Origin: Bradyrhizobium sp. BR 10289
GTDB lineage: Bacteria; Pseudomonadota; Alphaproteobacteria; Rhizobiales; Xanthobacteraceae
Length of the DNA stretch: 64,000 bases
Reading direction: 5' to 3'
NCBI RefSeq assembly: GCF_019455385.1
Contig: NZ_JACOFR010000032.1
Span: 20,149 to 84,148 of the forward strand
Shown here: one piece after another, positions 35,501-44,082 of the stretch
How positions within the stretch are numbered: the first letter of the stretch is position 1
Layout: every line of letters starts with the position of its first letter
Translations under genes and position numbers: made by a program
The notes under the pieces: generated by a model
What the model saw: only the letters and a program-made list of their open reading frames with translations
The model's database searches: none
What the model was told of the DNA's origin: nothing

Positions 35501-35758
35501 ACCAACATCTCAAAGGCGCTCGCAGTCTCGTTGCTGTCGGGCGCCTTTTCTTTGACCGCCGCAGGCACATTTGCCCAGAGCAGCACCACGCCGCCGACCA
35601 CGGCGACCCGCCCCACCGCACCGGACCAGAGCTCGCTTCCTAACGCCAATGCGCCGCCGCCCTCGACCACCCAGACCACGGGACAACACAATCCGGATCC
35701 GAAGATCCGCGAGATGAACCAGAAGGAAAAGGACAAGGTCGAGCGCGAAGGGAAATAG
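35498..35758 (+). CDS. Small exported Pro/Thr-rich protein
   Basis: This 86-residue protein has a signal peptide (SKALAVSLLSGAFSLTAAGTFA). The disordered middle is rich in Pro, Thr, Ser and Asn (TTPPTTATRPTAPDQSS), and the tail is charged (IREMNQKEKDKVEREGK). I recognise no domain. It follows the molybdenum enzyme by 55 bp. Its ribosome site and start codon lie inside a perfect hairpin. It may be a stress- or envelope-related secreted peptide, but no function can be assigned. Confidence 0.7.
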   Translation: MTNISKALAVSLLSGAFSLTAAGTFAQSSTTPPTTATRPTAPDQSSLPNANAPPPSTTQTTGQHNPDPKIREMNQKEKDKVEREGK

Positions 35759-35778
35759 CAGCTTGCGCTGCGCATTGA

Positions 35779-35930
35779 TGTGCCCTCTCCCCCTGTGGGA
35801 GATGGCCGCGAAGGCGGCAGATACAAGCTCACTTGGGTGAGGGGTCTGTCGCCGCGGACAGAGACCCCTCATCCGTCGCGCGCGTTGCGCGCGCCGCCTT
35901 CTCCCACAAGGAGAGAAGGAAGAAGGCCCC
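35779..35930. repeat. Composite palindromic repeat, family A-related
   Basis: Several inverted modules lie here: CCCTCTCCCCCTGTGGGAGA at the left, GGGGTCTGTCGCC-GCGGACAGAGACCCC in the middle, GCGCGCGTTGCGCGCGC, and CTTCTCCCACAAGGAGAGAA at the right. It fills the gap between convergent genes. Its parts resemble the other family A copies. Confidence 0.65.
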
Positions 35931-35935
35931 ACGCA

Positions 35936-35967
35936 AAATGCGGCGGACGTTGCCGTCCGCCGCATTT
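35936..35967. terminator. Strong hairpin between convergent genes
   Basis: A perfect 14-bp stem AAATGCGGCGGACG / CGTCCGCCGCATTT with loop TTGC lies between the convergent secreted-protein gene and the PQQ dehydrogenase gene. The A/T base of the stem gives a short U-tail on either strand. It is probably a bidirectional terminator. Confidence 0.7.
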
Positions 35968-36006
35968 GCCCCCTGACGCTCCGCTACGTCGATCCGCCCG
36001 CGGAGC

Positions 36007-37755
36007 TTATTTCTTCAGCGCGAACACCCAGATCACGCCGCCCTGCGGCACGTTGGCCTCGATGCCGATATTGTTGGTGACGAGCGCATCCTGAATGCGT
36101 TGCGCATCGACGCCCCAGCCCGACTGGATCGCGATGTACTGGGTGCCATCGACCTCATAGGACACCGGCATGCCCATGATGCCGGAGTTGGTCTTCTGCT
36201 CCCACAACAGTTCGCCGGTCTTGGCGTGGAAGGCGCGGAAGTTGCGGTCGTTGGTGCCGCCGGCGAAAATAAGATCGCCAGCGGTGGCCGTCACCGAGCC
36301 GAACAGCTGCGATTTCGGGAAGTTGTGCTGCCACACCTTCTTGCCTGTCGCGGGGTCCCAGGCCTGGAGCTCGCCGAAATGATCGGCGCCAGGCTTGGTC
36401 TTCAGGCCGATGTCCTCCGGCTTGGTGCCCAGCCAGAGTTCGCCCGGCTTGAGCGGAACCTTCTCGCCGGTAAAGCCGCCGCAGAAATTCTCGTTGGCGG
36501 GCACGTAGACGAGACCTGTCTTCTGGCTGTAGGCCGCCGATGGCCAGTCCTTGCCGCCCCACAGCGACGGACAGAACTCGACGCGCTTGCCGACGACCGG
36601 CTTGTGATCGGGGTCGACGATCGGCTTGCCATTCTCATCGATTCCTTTCCAGACGTCGGTGGCAACGAACGGCCAGCCGGCGACGTAGTTGATCTTGGTC
36701 GGCGCGCGCTCGAGCACCCAGAAGATCGCATCGCGCCCGGGATGCACCAGGCTCTTGATGCTGCGGCCGTCGCGCTGCAGATCGATCAGCATCGGCGCCT
36801 CGACCTCGTCCCAGTCCCAGGAATCGTTCTGGTGGTACTGGTGATAGGTCTTGATCTTGCCGTTGGTCGGATCGAGCGCGAGCACCGAGGAGGTGTAGAG
36901 ATTGTCGCCGGGATGCATTTCGCCGGGCCACGGCGCGGCGTTGCCGACGCCCCAATAGATCGTCTTCGTGTCCTTGTCGTAATTGCCGGTCATCCAGGCC
37001 GAACCGCCGCCGTTCTTCCAGTCGTCGCCCTGCCAGGTATCGTGACCGGGCTCGCCCTCGCCGGGAATGGTGAAGGTCCGCCACAGTTCCTTGCCGTCCT
37101 TGGCATCAAAGGCGGCGACATAGCCGCGCACGCCGAACTCGCCGCCGGAGCCGCCGACGATGACCTTGCCGTCGACGATCAGCGGCATCAGGGTCATGTA
37201 TTGACCCTTCTTGTAATCCTGCACCTTGGTGTCCCACACCACCTTGCCGGTCTTGGCATCGAGCGCGACGACATGGTCGTCGGTGGTGGCGAGATAGAGC
37301 TTGTCCTCCCACAGGCCGACGCCGCGGCTGGTCGGGTGCAGCTGGAACAGGTCATCGGGAAGCTGCCGCTTGTAGCGCCAGTATTCGTCGCCGGTCTTCG
37401 CGTTGATTGCGATCACCTGCCCCATCGGGGTCGCCACGAACATCACGCCGTTGTTGACGATCGGCGGCGCCTCGTGGCCCTCGACGACGCCGGTGGCGAA
37501 GGTCCAGACCGGCGTGAGATTCTTGACATTGTCTGCGGTGATCTGGTCGAGCGGGCTATAGCCCTGCCCGTCATAGGTGCGCCGGTAAAGCATCCAGTTG
37601 CCGGGTTCCGGATTCTCCAGGCGCTGTTGGGTGACGGGCGCATAGTTCTCGATCGGGCCGGCGCTGGCGGCGGTCGCGGCAAGACAGGTGAAGGCGACGA
37701 AGCCGGACAGCAATAATTGCTTTCTGGTCCTGAACATTTCCTTGGAAGATTTCAT
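36007..37755 (-). CDS. PQQ-dependent dehydrogenase lacking the vicinal disulfide, lanthanide-type Asp
   Basis: This 582-residue periplasmic quinoprotein has a signal peptide (RKQLLLSGFVAFTCLAATAASA) and propeller blades with AKTG repeats. Metal ligands Glu206 and Asn272 are present, and catalytic Asp314 is followed by Asp316 (SWDWDEVEAP), suggesting a lanthanide. Where XoxF has Cys-Cys, this protein has LHPTSRG (139-145), so the conserved vicinal disulfide is absent. The ATG at 37755 has AAAAGGGGA upstream; a longer frame only shadows the Rieske gene. The substrate is unknown. Its operon partner upstream is a Rieske protein, not a cytochrome c. Confidence 0.9.
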   Translation of the reverse strand: MKSSKEMFRTRKQLLLSGFVAFTCLAATAASAGPIENYAPVTQQRLENPEPGNWMLYRRTYDGQGYSPLDQITADNVKNLTPVWTFATGVVEGHEAPPIVNNGVMFVATPMGQVIAINAKTGDEYWRYKRQLPDDLFQLHPTSRGVGLWEDKLYLATTDDHVVALDAKTGKVVWDTKVQDYKKGQYMTLMPLIVDGKVIVGGSGGEFGVRGYVAAFDAKDGKELWRTFTIPGEGEPGHDTWQGDDWKNGGGSAWMTGNYDKDTKTIYWGVGNAAPWPGEMHPGDNLYTSSVLALDPTNGKIKTYHQYHQNDSWDWDEVEAPMLIDLQRDGRSIKSLVHPGRDAIFWVLERAPTKINYVAGWPFVATDVWKGIDENGKPIVDPDHKPVVGKRVEFCPSLWGGKDWPSAAYSQKTGLVYVPANENFCGGFTGEKVPLKPGELWLGTKPEDIGLKTKPGADHFGELQAWDPATGKKVWQHNFPKSQLFGSVTATAGDLIFAGGTNDRNFRAFHAKTGELLWEQKTNSGIMGMPVSYEVDGTQYIAIQSGWGVDAQRIQDALVTNNIGIEANVPQGGVIWVFALKK

Positions 37756-37874
37756 GGACGTTCCCCTTTTCTTCATCCGTTTGAATTCTTGTTTTGAATT
37801 TTTGTTCGTCCCGTCGTCCGCCCCTCGGCGGATGCGGCCTCTCGTGAGGCGGGCACACCCCGCACCGTCCATCG

Positions 37875-38528
37875 TCATCCCGGCTGCGCGCCACCTACCT
37901 TTCCGATAAAGTTGCCGGCGACGCTGAGCGAGGTTTCGGCGAGCACGAGCGGCAGCGCGGCGAGCCGCCGCGGCGCCGGCCCGAACACGACTTGCGCGCC
38001 CGCGCGGGGGTCGTATTCGGAGTTGTGGCACATGCACTTGAACACGTCCTTGTCGCCGACATCGCTCTTGACCCAGGCGGTGACAGGACAGCCGGCATGC
38101 GAGCAGATCGCCGAATAAGCGAGGATGCCGTCGACGGCACGCTCGCGGGTTTTCTCGTCGAGCTCGGCGGGATCGAGGCGGATCAGCAGAATCTCGTTGA
38201 GGCGCGAGGCGCTGCGCACGACCGATGTCTTGGGATCCTTCGGCCACGCATGCACCGGCGGACCGCCGAGCGGCACGTCGGCCGACGTAATGAGCTTTCC
38301 TTCCTGCTCGCCTTCCGAGAAGACGAGCAGATCGCCCTTCTGCGGCCGTTCGTCGGAACCGGGCGGATCCTCGCCTGCGCGCGCCTGCACGGAACAACCG
38401 AGGCAAGCGGTGGTGGCGAGTGCGCCGAGTAGCAGCGTTCGGCGCGTCTGCTCCGTGCCCACGCCGGTTTCAGGTTCCGCGATGCTCTCGGACGATGAAG
38501 AAGTGCTGTTGATTGATGCGCGCGACAT
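37875..38528 (-). CDS. Tat-exported Rieske [2Fe-2S] protein
   Basis: This 217-residue protein has a twin-arginine-like leader (QTRRTLLLGALATTACLGCSVQARA) and a C-terminal Rieske domain. The cluster ligands are Cys142 and His144 (CSHAGC) and Cys165 and His168 (CMCH); Cys147 and Cys167 form the usual stabilising disulfide. It lies 119 bp upstream of the PQQ dehydrogenase in the same direction. No bc1 cytochrome genes are nearby, so it is not the respiratory-complex subunit. It may accept electrons from the dehydrogenase, an inference from position. The start could also be at 38633, which would add 35 residues. Confidence 0.85.
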   Translation of the reverse strand: MSRASINSTSSSSESIAEPETGVGTEQTRRTLLLGALATTACLGCSVQARAGEDPPGSDERPQKGDLLVFSEGEQEGKLITSADVPLGGPPVHAWPKDPKTSVVRSASRLNEILLIRLDPAELDEKTRERAVDGILAYSAICSHAGCPVTAWVKSDVGDKDVFKCMCHNSEYDPRAGAQVVFGPAPRRLAALPLVLAETSLSVAGNFIGKVGGAQPG

Positions 38529-38774
38529 GCCCACTAGCAGGCGCTGGAACTCTGCCGAAAACAAGGCGGAGAATTGGCGCCGCAGTGCATCAATATGGCT
38601 TTGCTCGCGTTGATTGAACGCGAATGAACGCATTCAAGCGGCTTTTCGCAAATTCTACGTCGCGCTACGCGAACCGCATGATGATTTTGCAGATCAGACC
38701 GATGATGCTGGAATTGGTGCACCGCGCTATCGCACGCAGCGAATTGCGCATTTCTCAGGCAGGCATTTTGTATG

Positions 38775-39248
38775 TCACGACCTGAGTAAGTGACGCGGCG
38801 AAGCGATGCGGCCTGCGACGGTCGCAGACGCCATTTCAAAACTGTCGGCGATGCGACGCGCCTTATCGATGAAGAACGCCGCCGCCGGTGGCGGACAGAC
38901 TTCGCGCGCGGTCTGCTCGAACAGATCGAGCCAACGGTCGAAATGATCGCCGACCAGACTCAGCGGCGCATGCGCTCGCATCGGCGAGCCATGATAGCGG
39001 CCGCTCATCAGCACGACCGACGACCAGAAATCCTTCAGCCTCGCGAGATGCTCGTCCCAATTTTGCACGATCGCGAACACTGGACCGAGTAGTGCATCTT
39101 CGCGCACGCGGCCATAGAAGCGGGTCACAAGTTCCCCGATCATCTCTTCCGTGATCCCGGTGCGCTCGATCGCATCCTGGGTCAGCAGGTTTCGTCGCGC
39201 AGCCGCCGCCTCGCGTTCGGCCTTCAGTCGATCCGACATGTCCGTCAT
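38775..39248 (-). CDS. Group III truncated haemoglobin
   Basis: This 157-residue cytoplasmic haem protein has the 2-on-2 globin pattern of group III: IGELVTRFYGRVREDALLGPVF, WDEHLARLKDFWSSVVLMSGRYHGSPM, and proximal His in LVGDHFDRWLDLFEQTA. These globins bind oxygen or nitric oxide; the role in this organism is unknown. I chose the ATG at 39248; one nearer start (39239) is possible. The neighbours give no clear pathway link, although the Rieske gene lies on the same strand just downstream. Confidence 0.9.
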   Translation of the reverse strand: MTDMSDRLKAEREAAAARRNLLTQDAIERTGITEEMIGELVTRFYGRVREDALLGPVFAIVQNWDEHLARLKDFWSSVVLMSGRYHGSPMRAHAPLSLVGDHFDRWLDLFEQTAREVCPPPAAAFFIDKARRIADSFEMASATVAGRIASPRHLLRS

Positions 39249-39380
39249 TATCCGTTTTCGTTGTTCCCGCGGGCCGCCCGTTCGACATTGTCGGGCCAAT
39301 TGCGCGCGGCGTCTTTGCCGCAGCGCAAATTGCGGGGGATCTGACAGCAGGGCTCAATCGCCCCGCTGCCTGCGCCAATC

Positions 39381-40232
39381 TCAGGCGCCGTAGCTGTAAA
39401 ACCCCTGCCCGGTCTTGCGACCGAGATGGCCGGCATCGACCATTTCCTTGAGCAAGGGGGCCGGACGGTATTTGGGGTCGTTGAAGCCCTTGTAAAAGAC
39501 CTCCATCACCGAGAGCATGGTGTCGAGGCCGACGAGATCCGCCAGCGCCAGCGGTCCGATCGGATGGTTGCAGCCGAGCTTCATGCCGGCATCGATCTCT
39601 TCCGCTGTGGCGATGCCCTCCTGGAGCGCGAAGATCGCCTCGTTGATCATCGGACAGAGGATGCGGTTGACGGCGAAGCCCGGGCTGTTCTTGGCGGTGA
39701 TCGCCACCTTGCCGACGCGCTGGGCGAAATCGAGCGCCTTGGCGTGGGTGTCGTCCGAGGTCTGCAAGCCGCGGATCAGTTCCAGCAGCTGCATCACCGG
39801 CACCGGATTGAAGAAGTGCATGCCGATGAAACGATCGGGACGATCGGTTGCGGCCGCAAGCTTCGTGATCGAGATCGAGGAGGTGTTGGTGGCGAGCAGC
39901 GTGCGCGGCGACAGCGTGGCGCAGAGGTCCTTCAGGATCTTGACCTTGAGCTCCTCGTTCTCGGTCGCAGCCTCGATGACGAGGTCGCAATCGGCGAGCT
40001 TGGCGCGATCGGTCGTGCCGGTGATGCGCTTGAGCGTGGCGTCGCGATCGGCCGCCGACATCTTCTCCTTCTTGACCAGGCGCTCGAGGCTGCCGCCGAC
40101 GGTCGAGATGCCGCGGCTCACCGCCGCATCGGAAATGTCGACCATCACGACCGAAAGCCCGGCGGCCGCACAGACCTGCGCGATGCCGTTTCCCATGGTC
40201 CCTGCCCCGATGATGCCAACGGTCTGGATCAT
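39381..40232 (-). CDS. hbd: 3-hydroxybutyryl-CoA dehydrogenase
   Basis: This 283-residue cytoplasmic NAD enzyme oxidises (S)-3-hydroxyacyl-CoA. The Rossmann motif GAGTMGNGIAQVCAAAG is at the N-terminus. The catalytic His/Glu region includes DRFIGMHFFNPVPVMQLLELI, with GFAVNRILCPMINEAIFALQEG later. The length equals typical Hbd (about 282). It could serve butyrate, polyhydroxybutyrate or ethylmalonyl-CoA-linked carbon flow. It appears monocistronic here. Confidence 0.95.
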   Translation of the reverse strand: MIQTVGIIGAGTMGNGIAQVCAAAGLSVVMVDISDAAVSRGISTVGGSLERLVKKEKMSAADRDATLKRITGTTDRAKLADCDLVIEAATENEELKVKILKDLCATLSPRTLLATNTSSISITKLAAATDRPDRFIGMHFFNPVPVMQLLELIRGLQTSDDTHAKALDFAQRVGKVAITAKNSPGFAVNRILCPMINEAIFALQEGIATAEEIDAGMKLGCNHPIGPLALADLVGLDTMLSVMEVFYKGFNDPKYRPAPLLKEMVDAGHLGRKTGQGFYSYGA

Positions 40233-40575
40233 TGCCTCTTATCCTTCATCCTTGCGGGCGTGCCGGTAGCGGCCCGGCCCCATTGTTCCTGCATCAGGTC
40301 TAGCACCGCCACCGGGCGGGTGCGACCTGATCCTGCCCCTTCCTTAAAGCATCCAAAGCGGGAATAAAGCCGCCATTCGGTCGCAAAACGGGCTGGCGCC
40401 AAAGTCCGGAACAGCCCGTCCACACCCTTTCCGGATGAATTGCGTTTCCAAATCGTCCCTGCCGGGTATTGTGCAACCGGACAATCTCCCCAAGGGACCA
40501 ATCCGTGGACGGATTACGCGGCATCAACATCTTCCATCCTGAGGCGTTGTGCCCGGCGCCGGCCCCCTCGGCGGG

Positions 40576-41274
40576 ATGAACGATTTCGCGCAATCCGTCC
40601 GCGCCGCCTTCACGCTGATCGGACAAGCCGACGCCGAACTGCTCGGCATCGTGGCCTTGTCGGTGCGCGTCAGCCTGACCGCCAGCCTCGTCGCGCTGCT
40701 GATCGGCGCCCCGATCGGGGCCCTGCTTGCGATCACCCATTTCCGGGGAAGGCAGGTCATCATCGTCCTGACCAATGCGCTGCTCGGCCTTCCGCCCGTC
40801 GTGGTCGGGCTTGCGCTCTATCTGCTGCTGTCGCGGTCCGGCCCGCTCGGGGCGGCTGGGCTGTTGTTCACGCCGACCGCCATGGTGATCGCGCAGACGC
40901 TGCTCGCGACACCGATCGTGGTGGCGCTGGTGCACCGGCCGGCAAGTCTGCTCTGGGCAGAGTATGGCGATCTCGCACGGATCGACGGCCTGTCGACCCT
41001 GCGCAGCATGGCACTTCTGCTCGCGCTGGGACGAACCTCGCTGCTCACGGCCTTTCTCGCGGCGTTCGGGCGCGCCATCGCCGAGGTCGGCGCCATCATC
41101 GTCGTCGGCGGCAACATCCGCGGCTTCACGCGCACCATGACGACCGCGATCGCGCTGGAGACCAGCAAGGGCGATCTGCCGCTGGCGCTGGGGCTCGGGC
41201 TGATCCTGCTCGCGCTCAGCGTCGCGGTATCGACCCTCGCTTTCCTGCTAGTGGGACGCGTTGGGGAAAAATAG
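40576..41274 (+). CDS. tupB: Tungstate-type ABC transporter permease (TupB-like)
   Basis: This 232-residue inner-membrane permease has about five transmembrane segments and the ABC loop EYGDLARIDGLSTLRSMALLLALGRTSLLTAFLAAFGRAIAEVGA, matching TupB. It pairs with the TupA-like binding protein encoded convergently; the two 3' ends overlap by 27 bp. The ATG at 40576 follows GGCGGG; a GTG at 40549 is an alternative start. No TupC ATPase gene is in the window, so the energy subunit must come from elsewhere. Tungstate or molybdate supply would suit the molybdenum enzyme at 32.7 kb. Confidence 0.87.
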   Translation: MNDFAQSVRAAFTLIGQADAELLGIVALSVRVSLTASLVALLIGAPIGALLAITHFRGRQVIIVLTNALLGLPPVVVGLALYLLLSRSGPLGAAGLLFTPTAMVIAQTLLATPIVVALVHRPASLLWAEYGDLARIDGLSTLRSMALLLALGRTSLLTAFLAAFGRAIAEVGAIIVVGGNIRGFTRTMTTAIALETSKGDLPLALGLGLILLALSVAVSTLAFLLVGRVGEK

Positions 41275-42057
41275 CTGCTCGCCGCCGACCTTGTAGCCGG
41301 CGATCGCATCCTGTCCTTTCGGCGAGACCAGCCAGTCGATGAACGCCTGTCCGTCCTTCGCCTTGACGTTCGGATGCGTGGCCGGATTCACCAGCATGAC
41401 GCCGTACTGGTTGAACAGCCGCTTGTCGCCCTCGGTCAGAATCGCAAGCTCGCCGCGGTTCTTGAACGACAGCCACGTGCCGCGGTCCGACAGAAGATAG
41501 GCATTCGACGACGAGGCCATATTCAGCGCCGGGCCCATGCCCTGGCCGATCTCGCGGTACCAGCTGTCCTTGCCGGCGGCGATATCGACGCCCGCCTCCC
41601 TCCACAATCGCAGCTCGGCCGCATGGGTGCCGGACTTGTCGCCGCGCGAAATGAACGGCGCCTTTGCGGCCGCGATCTTGCGCAGCGCATCCGTGACGTC
41701 CTTGCTGCCGGCGATTTTCGCGGGATCGCTCTTGGGACCAACGATGATGAAATCGTTGTACATGACGTCGAAGCGTTTCACGCCCTGTCCTTCGGACATG
41801 AACTTGTCCTCGGCCGGCCTGTCATGCACGAACACCACGTCGGCATCGCCGCGGCGTCCGATGTCGAGCGCCTGGCCGGTGCCGACGGCAACGACCTTCA
41901 CCTCGACTCCCTCCGCCTTCGAGAACAATGGGAGCAAATAGCCGAACAGCCCCGATTGCTCCGTCGACGTCGTGGAAGCCACGGTGATGCTGCCGCCTTG
42001 CGCGGAGGCGCATGTGGACCAGAGCAGAATTGATGCAATGGCGGCGATCTTCTTCAT
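41248..42057 (-). CDS. tupA: Tungstate-type ABC binding protein (TupA-like)
   Basis: This 269-residue periplasmic protein has a signal peptide (MKKIAAIASILLWSTCASA). The TupA motifs are SITVASTTSTEQSGLFGYLLPLF, GTGQALDIGRRGDADVVFVHDR and FISRGDKSGTHAAELRLW. These Thr/Ser/Gly residues bind the oxyanion. The gene faces tupB with a 27-bp 3' overlap instead of sitting in a tupABC operon. The specificity (tungstate over molybdate) is inferred from family resemblance. Confidence 0.9.
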   Translation of the reverse strand: MKKIAAIASILLWSTCASAQGGSITVASTTSTEQSGLFGYLLPLFSKAEGVEVKVVAVGTGQALDIGRRGDADVVFVHDRPAEDKFMSEGQGVKRFDVMYNDFIIVGPKSDPAKIAGSKDVTDALRKIAAAKAPFISRGDKSGTHAAELRLWREAGVDIAAGKDSWYREIGQGMGPALNMASSSNAYLLSDRGTWLSFKNRGELAILTEGDKRLFNQYGVMLVNPATHPNVKAKDGQAFIDWLVSPKGQDAIAGYKVGGEQLFFPNASH

Positions 42058-42342
42058 GCGTCGTCCTCAGGTCCCGGATGCTTCAAACTAGCCCAGGGAT
42101 GACGACGCTTGAAAGCCTGACGTTTGGCGCAGGATCAACGGCCGGGGCAATACCGCATGACGCGGAGCTCATCGCCATGAGCGGTCGGATTTGACATGAA
42201 AGTCGCTCGCGCACGATGGTGTGCAGATGTTCTGCAATTGGTCCCACCCAGATTGACATCGATGTGACGGCCGGGGCAGTTTTTCACATTGCTGGCGAAT
42301 CAGCGATTGCCTACGGCCTGAGTACCTCTTGGACAACTCCCA

Positions 42343-43482
42343 GTGCTTTCGAGACTGATATCGTTGCTACGCCGCATACCCGCGGTGAAATGGGCGTTCA
42401 CCCGGTTTCGGCCCTCGCCGCAGGGCGATCACGTCGACGTTGCGCCGATCGCCGCAAGCGAATCGCCCGTCATCGCTGCTGATACCGCGGACACCGCTAC
42501 AGCTCCGGACAACATCAGCACTCAGGCGCTGTGCAGTGACGCCGAGATCGCTGTCGCGCCTCCGGCCGCCGAGACTGCCATCTCTGCCATCGCGGAGAGC
42601 CCTACCGCAGCACCGACCGCTGTCGACGCCAGCGACGTTTCACTTCAGGAGACCGCGGCAGAGGCCGCCCCTGTCGTCGTGGAAGACGTTGCGCTCGCCG
42701 CGGTTGAGGTCGAGAGCGAACCTCTTGAGGCTGGCGAGCCCGTCGTCTACGACAACCCGCCTACGGAACTCGCCGAGAACGTCGAGCCCGTCGCTTTGGA
42801 TGAGCCATCGGTCTCGTCTGTCGAAATCGAGATTGTTGCGGATGAGGCCCCCGTTCTCACCGCCGATGACGATACGTCCTGCGACGTCCTCGCGGATGTT
42901 GAGCTGGAGGCACTGGAAGACCCGTGCGGCGCACCTGTCGACGGCGAAGTTCCGGATGTCTCTGAGGTCAGCATCTCGTCCGCTGCCGTCGCCGTCGAAA
43001 TCGAGCCGGTCCCCGCCGATGATCCCGCCCCGGTCGCAGCAGTCGCGGCGGAGGCGTGTTCCGCCGAGACACAAGGTGTCGTCGCGGAGATCACGCCGGA
43101 GCCTGTCCTTCCGTCTCCCGCTCAGAAGATTGCCGCGAAGCCAAAGGCCCGCGCCAAGGTCGTGGAGCCCGCCGATCGCACTGCGCTGATCCGGCAGCGC
43201 TGGGCGGAAACTGGCATCAGAATGTGGAATCCACGGCTTCATGGCACTGGCGATGCCACGCTGAACATCCAGGGCCGCATCGGGCTGCTGCCGCCCGCAC
43301 CCGGCGAAACGATGCCGCGCTACGACAAGCTCGAATTCACGATGCTGGGCGGGCAGATCGTCTGCGAAGGCGTCATCGTCGAGGCGCCCGCGCATGCGAG
43401 CCAGCGCAGCTTCACCCGCCTCGCCGATCCCGTGAAGTCCACCCGCGAGCCGGTGCGGGAACGGCAGGCCGTCCTCGCCTGA
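42343..43482 (+). CDS. Acidic low-complexity protein with conserved C-terminal domain
   Basis: This 379-residue protein starts with a short basic/hydrophobic segment (MLSRLISLLRRIPAVKWAFTRF). A disordered region of about 240 residues rich in Ala, Glu, Asp, Val and Pro follows (VEVESEPLEAGEPVVYD). The Lys-rich linker AAKPKARAKV leads into a compact domain of about 85 residues (ALIRQRWAETGIRMWNPRLHG ... YDKLEFTMLGGQIVCEGVIVEAP). I recognise no family. No signal peptide cleavage site is clear. The layout suggests a flexible spacer holding a small globular domain. It is divergent from tupA. Confidence 0.72.
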   Translation: MLSRLISLLRRIPAVKWAFTRFRPSPQGDHVDVAPIAASESPVIAADTADTATAPDNISTQALCSDAEIAVAPPAAETAISAIAESPTAAPTAVDASDVSLQETAAEAAPVVVEDVALAAVEVESEPLEAGEPVVYDNPPTELAENVEPVALDEPSVSSVEIEIVADEAPVLTADDDTSCDVLADVELEALEDPCGAPVDGEVPDVSEVSISSAAVAVEIEPVPADDPAPVAAVAAEACSAETQGVVAEITPEPVLPSPAQKIAAKPKARAKVVEPADRTALIRQRWAETGIRMWNPRLHGTGDATLNIQGRIGLLPPAPGETMPRYDKLEFTMLGGQIVCEGVIVEAPAHASQRSFTRLADPVKSTREPVRERQAVLA

Positions 43483-43543
43483 TCCTTTTGCCTGCGGCAA
43501 CGCTCCCCATATGCTAGGCTGATGTTTGGATGTGGGAGATCTC

Positions 43544-43828
43544 ATGCCCGCACTATCATTGCGATTGATCGTGATCTTCGCCCTCTGCGTCCCGCAAGGC
43601 GTCTTTGCAGCGTCCACCAAGCGGCCGCAGCACGTGCCTGCAACGGCGCCCGCCATCGATCCTGCCGCGCCCTACAAGGCTGACCGGCTCTCTTCGTCGC
43701 GCGGCGAGACGATCCTCAACACGCCCGGCCAGACCACTGTCCTGACGCGGGAGGTCCTCGAGGACATGAACGCGACCAGCCTGCGAGATGCCATGCGCTC
43801 GACCGCCGGCGTGACGATCGGGCGCTAG
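43544..43828 (+). pseudogene. Truncated TonB-receptor plug remnant
   Basis: This 94-residue frame has a signal peptide (RLIVIFALCVPQGVFA) and the start of a TonB plug: SSRGETILNTPGQTTVLTREVLEDMNATSLRDAMRSTAGVTIGR. It then stops. Full receptors continue with the rest of the plug and a barrel of over 500 residues, and nothing in any frame of the following 250 bp resembles them. It is either a decayed receptor gene or a small expressed plug-only protein. The intact start and signal peptide leave the second option open. Confidence 0.65.
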
Positions 43829-44082
43829 GCCACCCATCAGCTGCTGCACCAACGCGTATAGCTAGCCATGCGTAGCTGCGGCGATGACGGGAATTCGTAC
43901 CCGGATGCACGCCACTGCCGCCGGATATCCTTAACGGGATCTCACCAATGCACGCGGCCGGAAAATCCCCCGGTAGCGTGCAACCTGCGCTGGCCTTTCC
44001 GCAAGGAACCGGTCTAACGCGCCCTTTACCCCCGCCGTGCAAGATCGCTTCCGTTTTAAAGCGATCCGGGGCGCGTATTGCA

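Noticed and set aside
32986..35832. 948-codon open frame on the minus strand opposite the molybdenum enzyme
   Set aside because: It is antisense to a clear molybdopterin subunit. The translation is His/Asp/Arg-rich without motifs, typical of mirror frames in GC-rich genes.
36100..37716. 538-codon open frame opposite the third PQQ dehydrogenase
   Set aside because: It is a mirror frame of a real quinoprotein gene. Similar long mirror frames lie opposite xoxF (27976-29319) and hutH (47974-49401).
37756..38406. N-terminal extension of the third PQQ dehydrogenase across the Rieske gene
   Set aside because: A signal peptide and ribosome site support the start at 37755. The extension translates to Arg/Ala-rich shadow sequence over a real gene.
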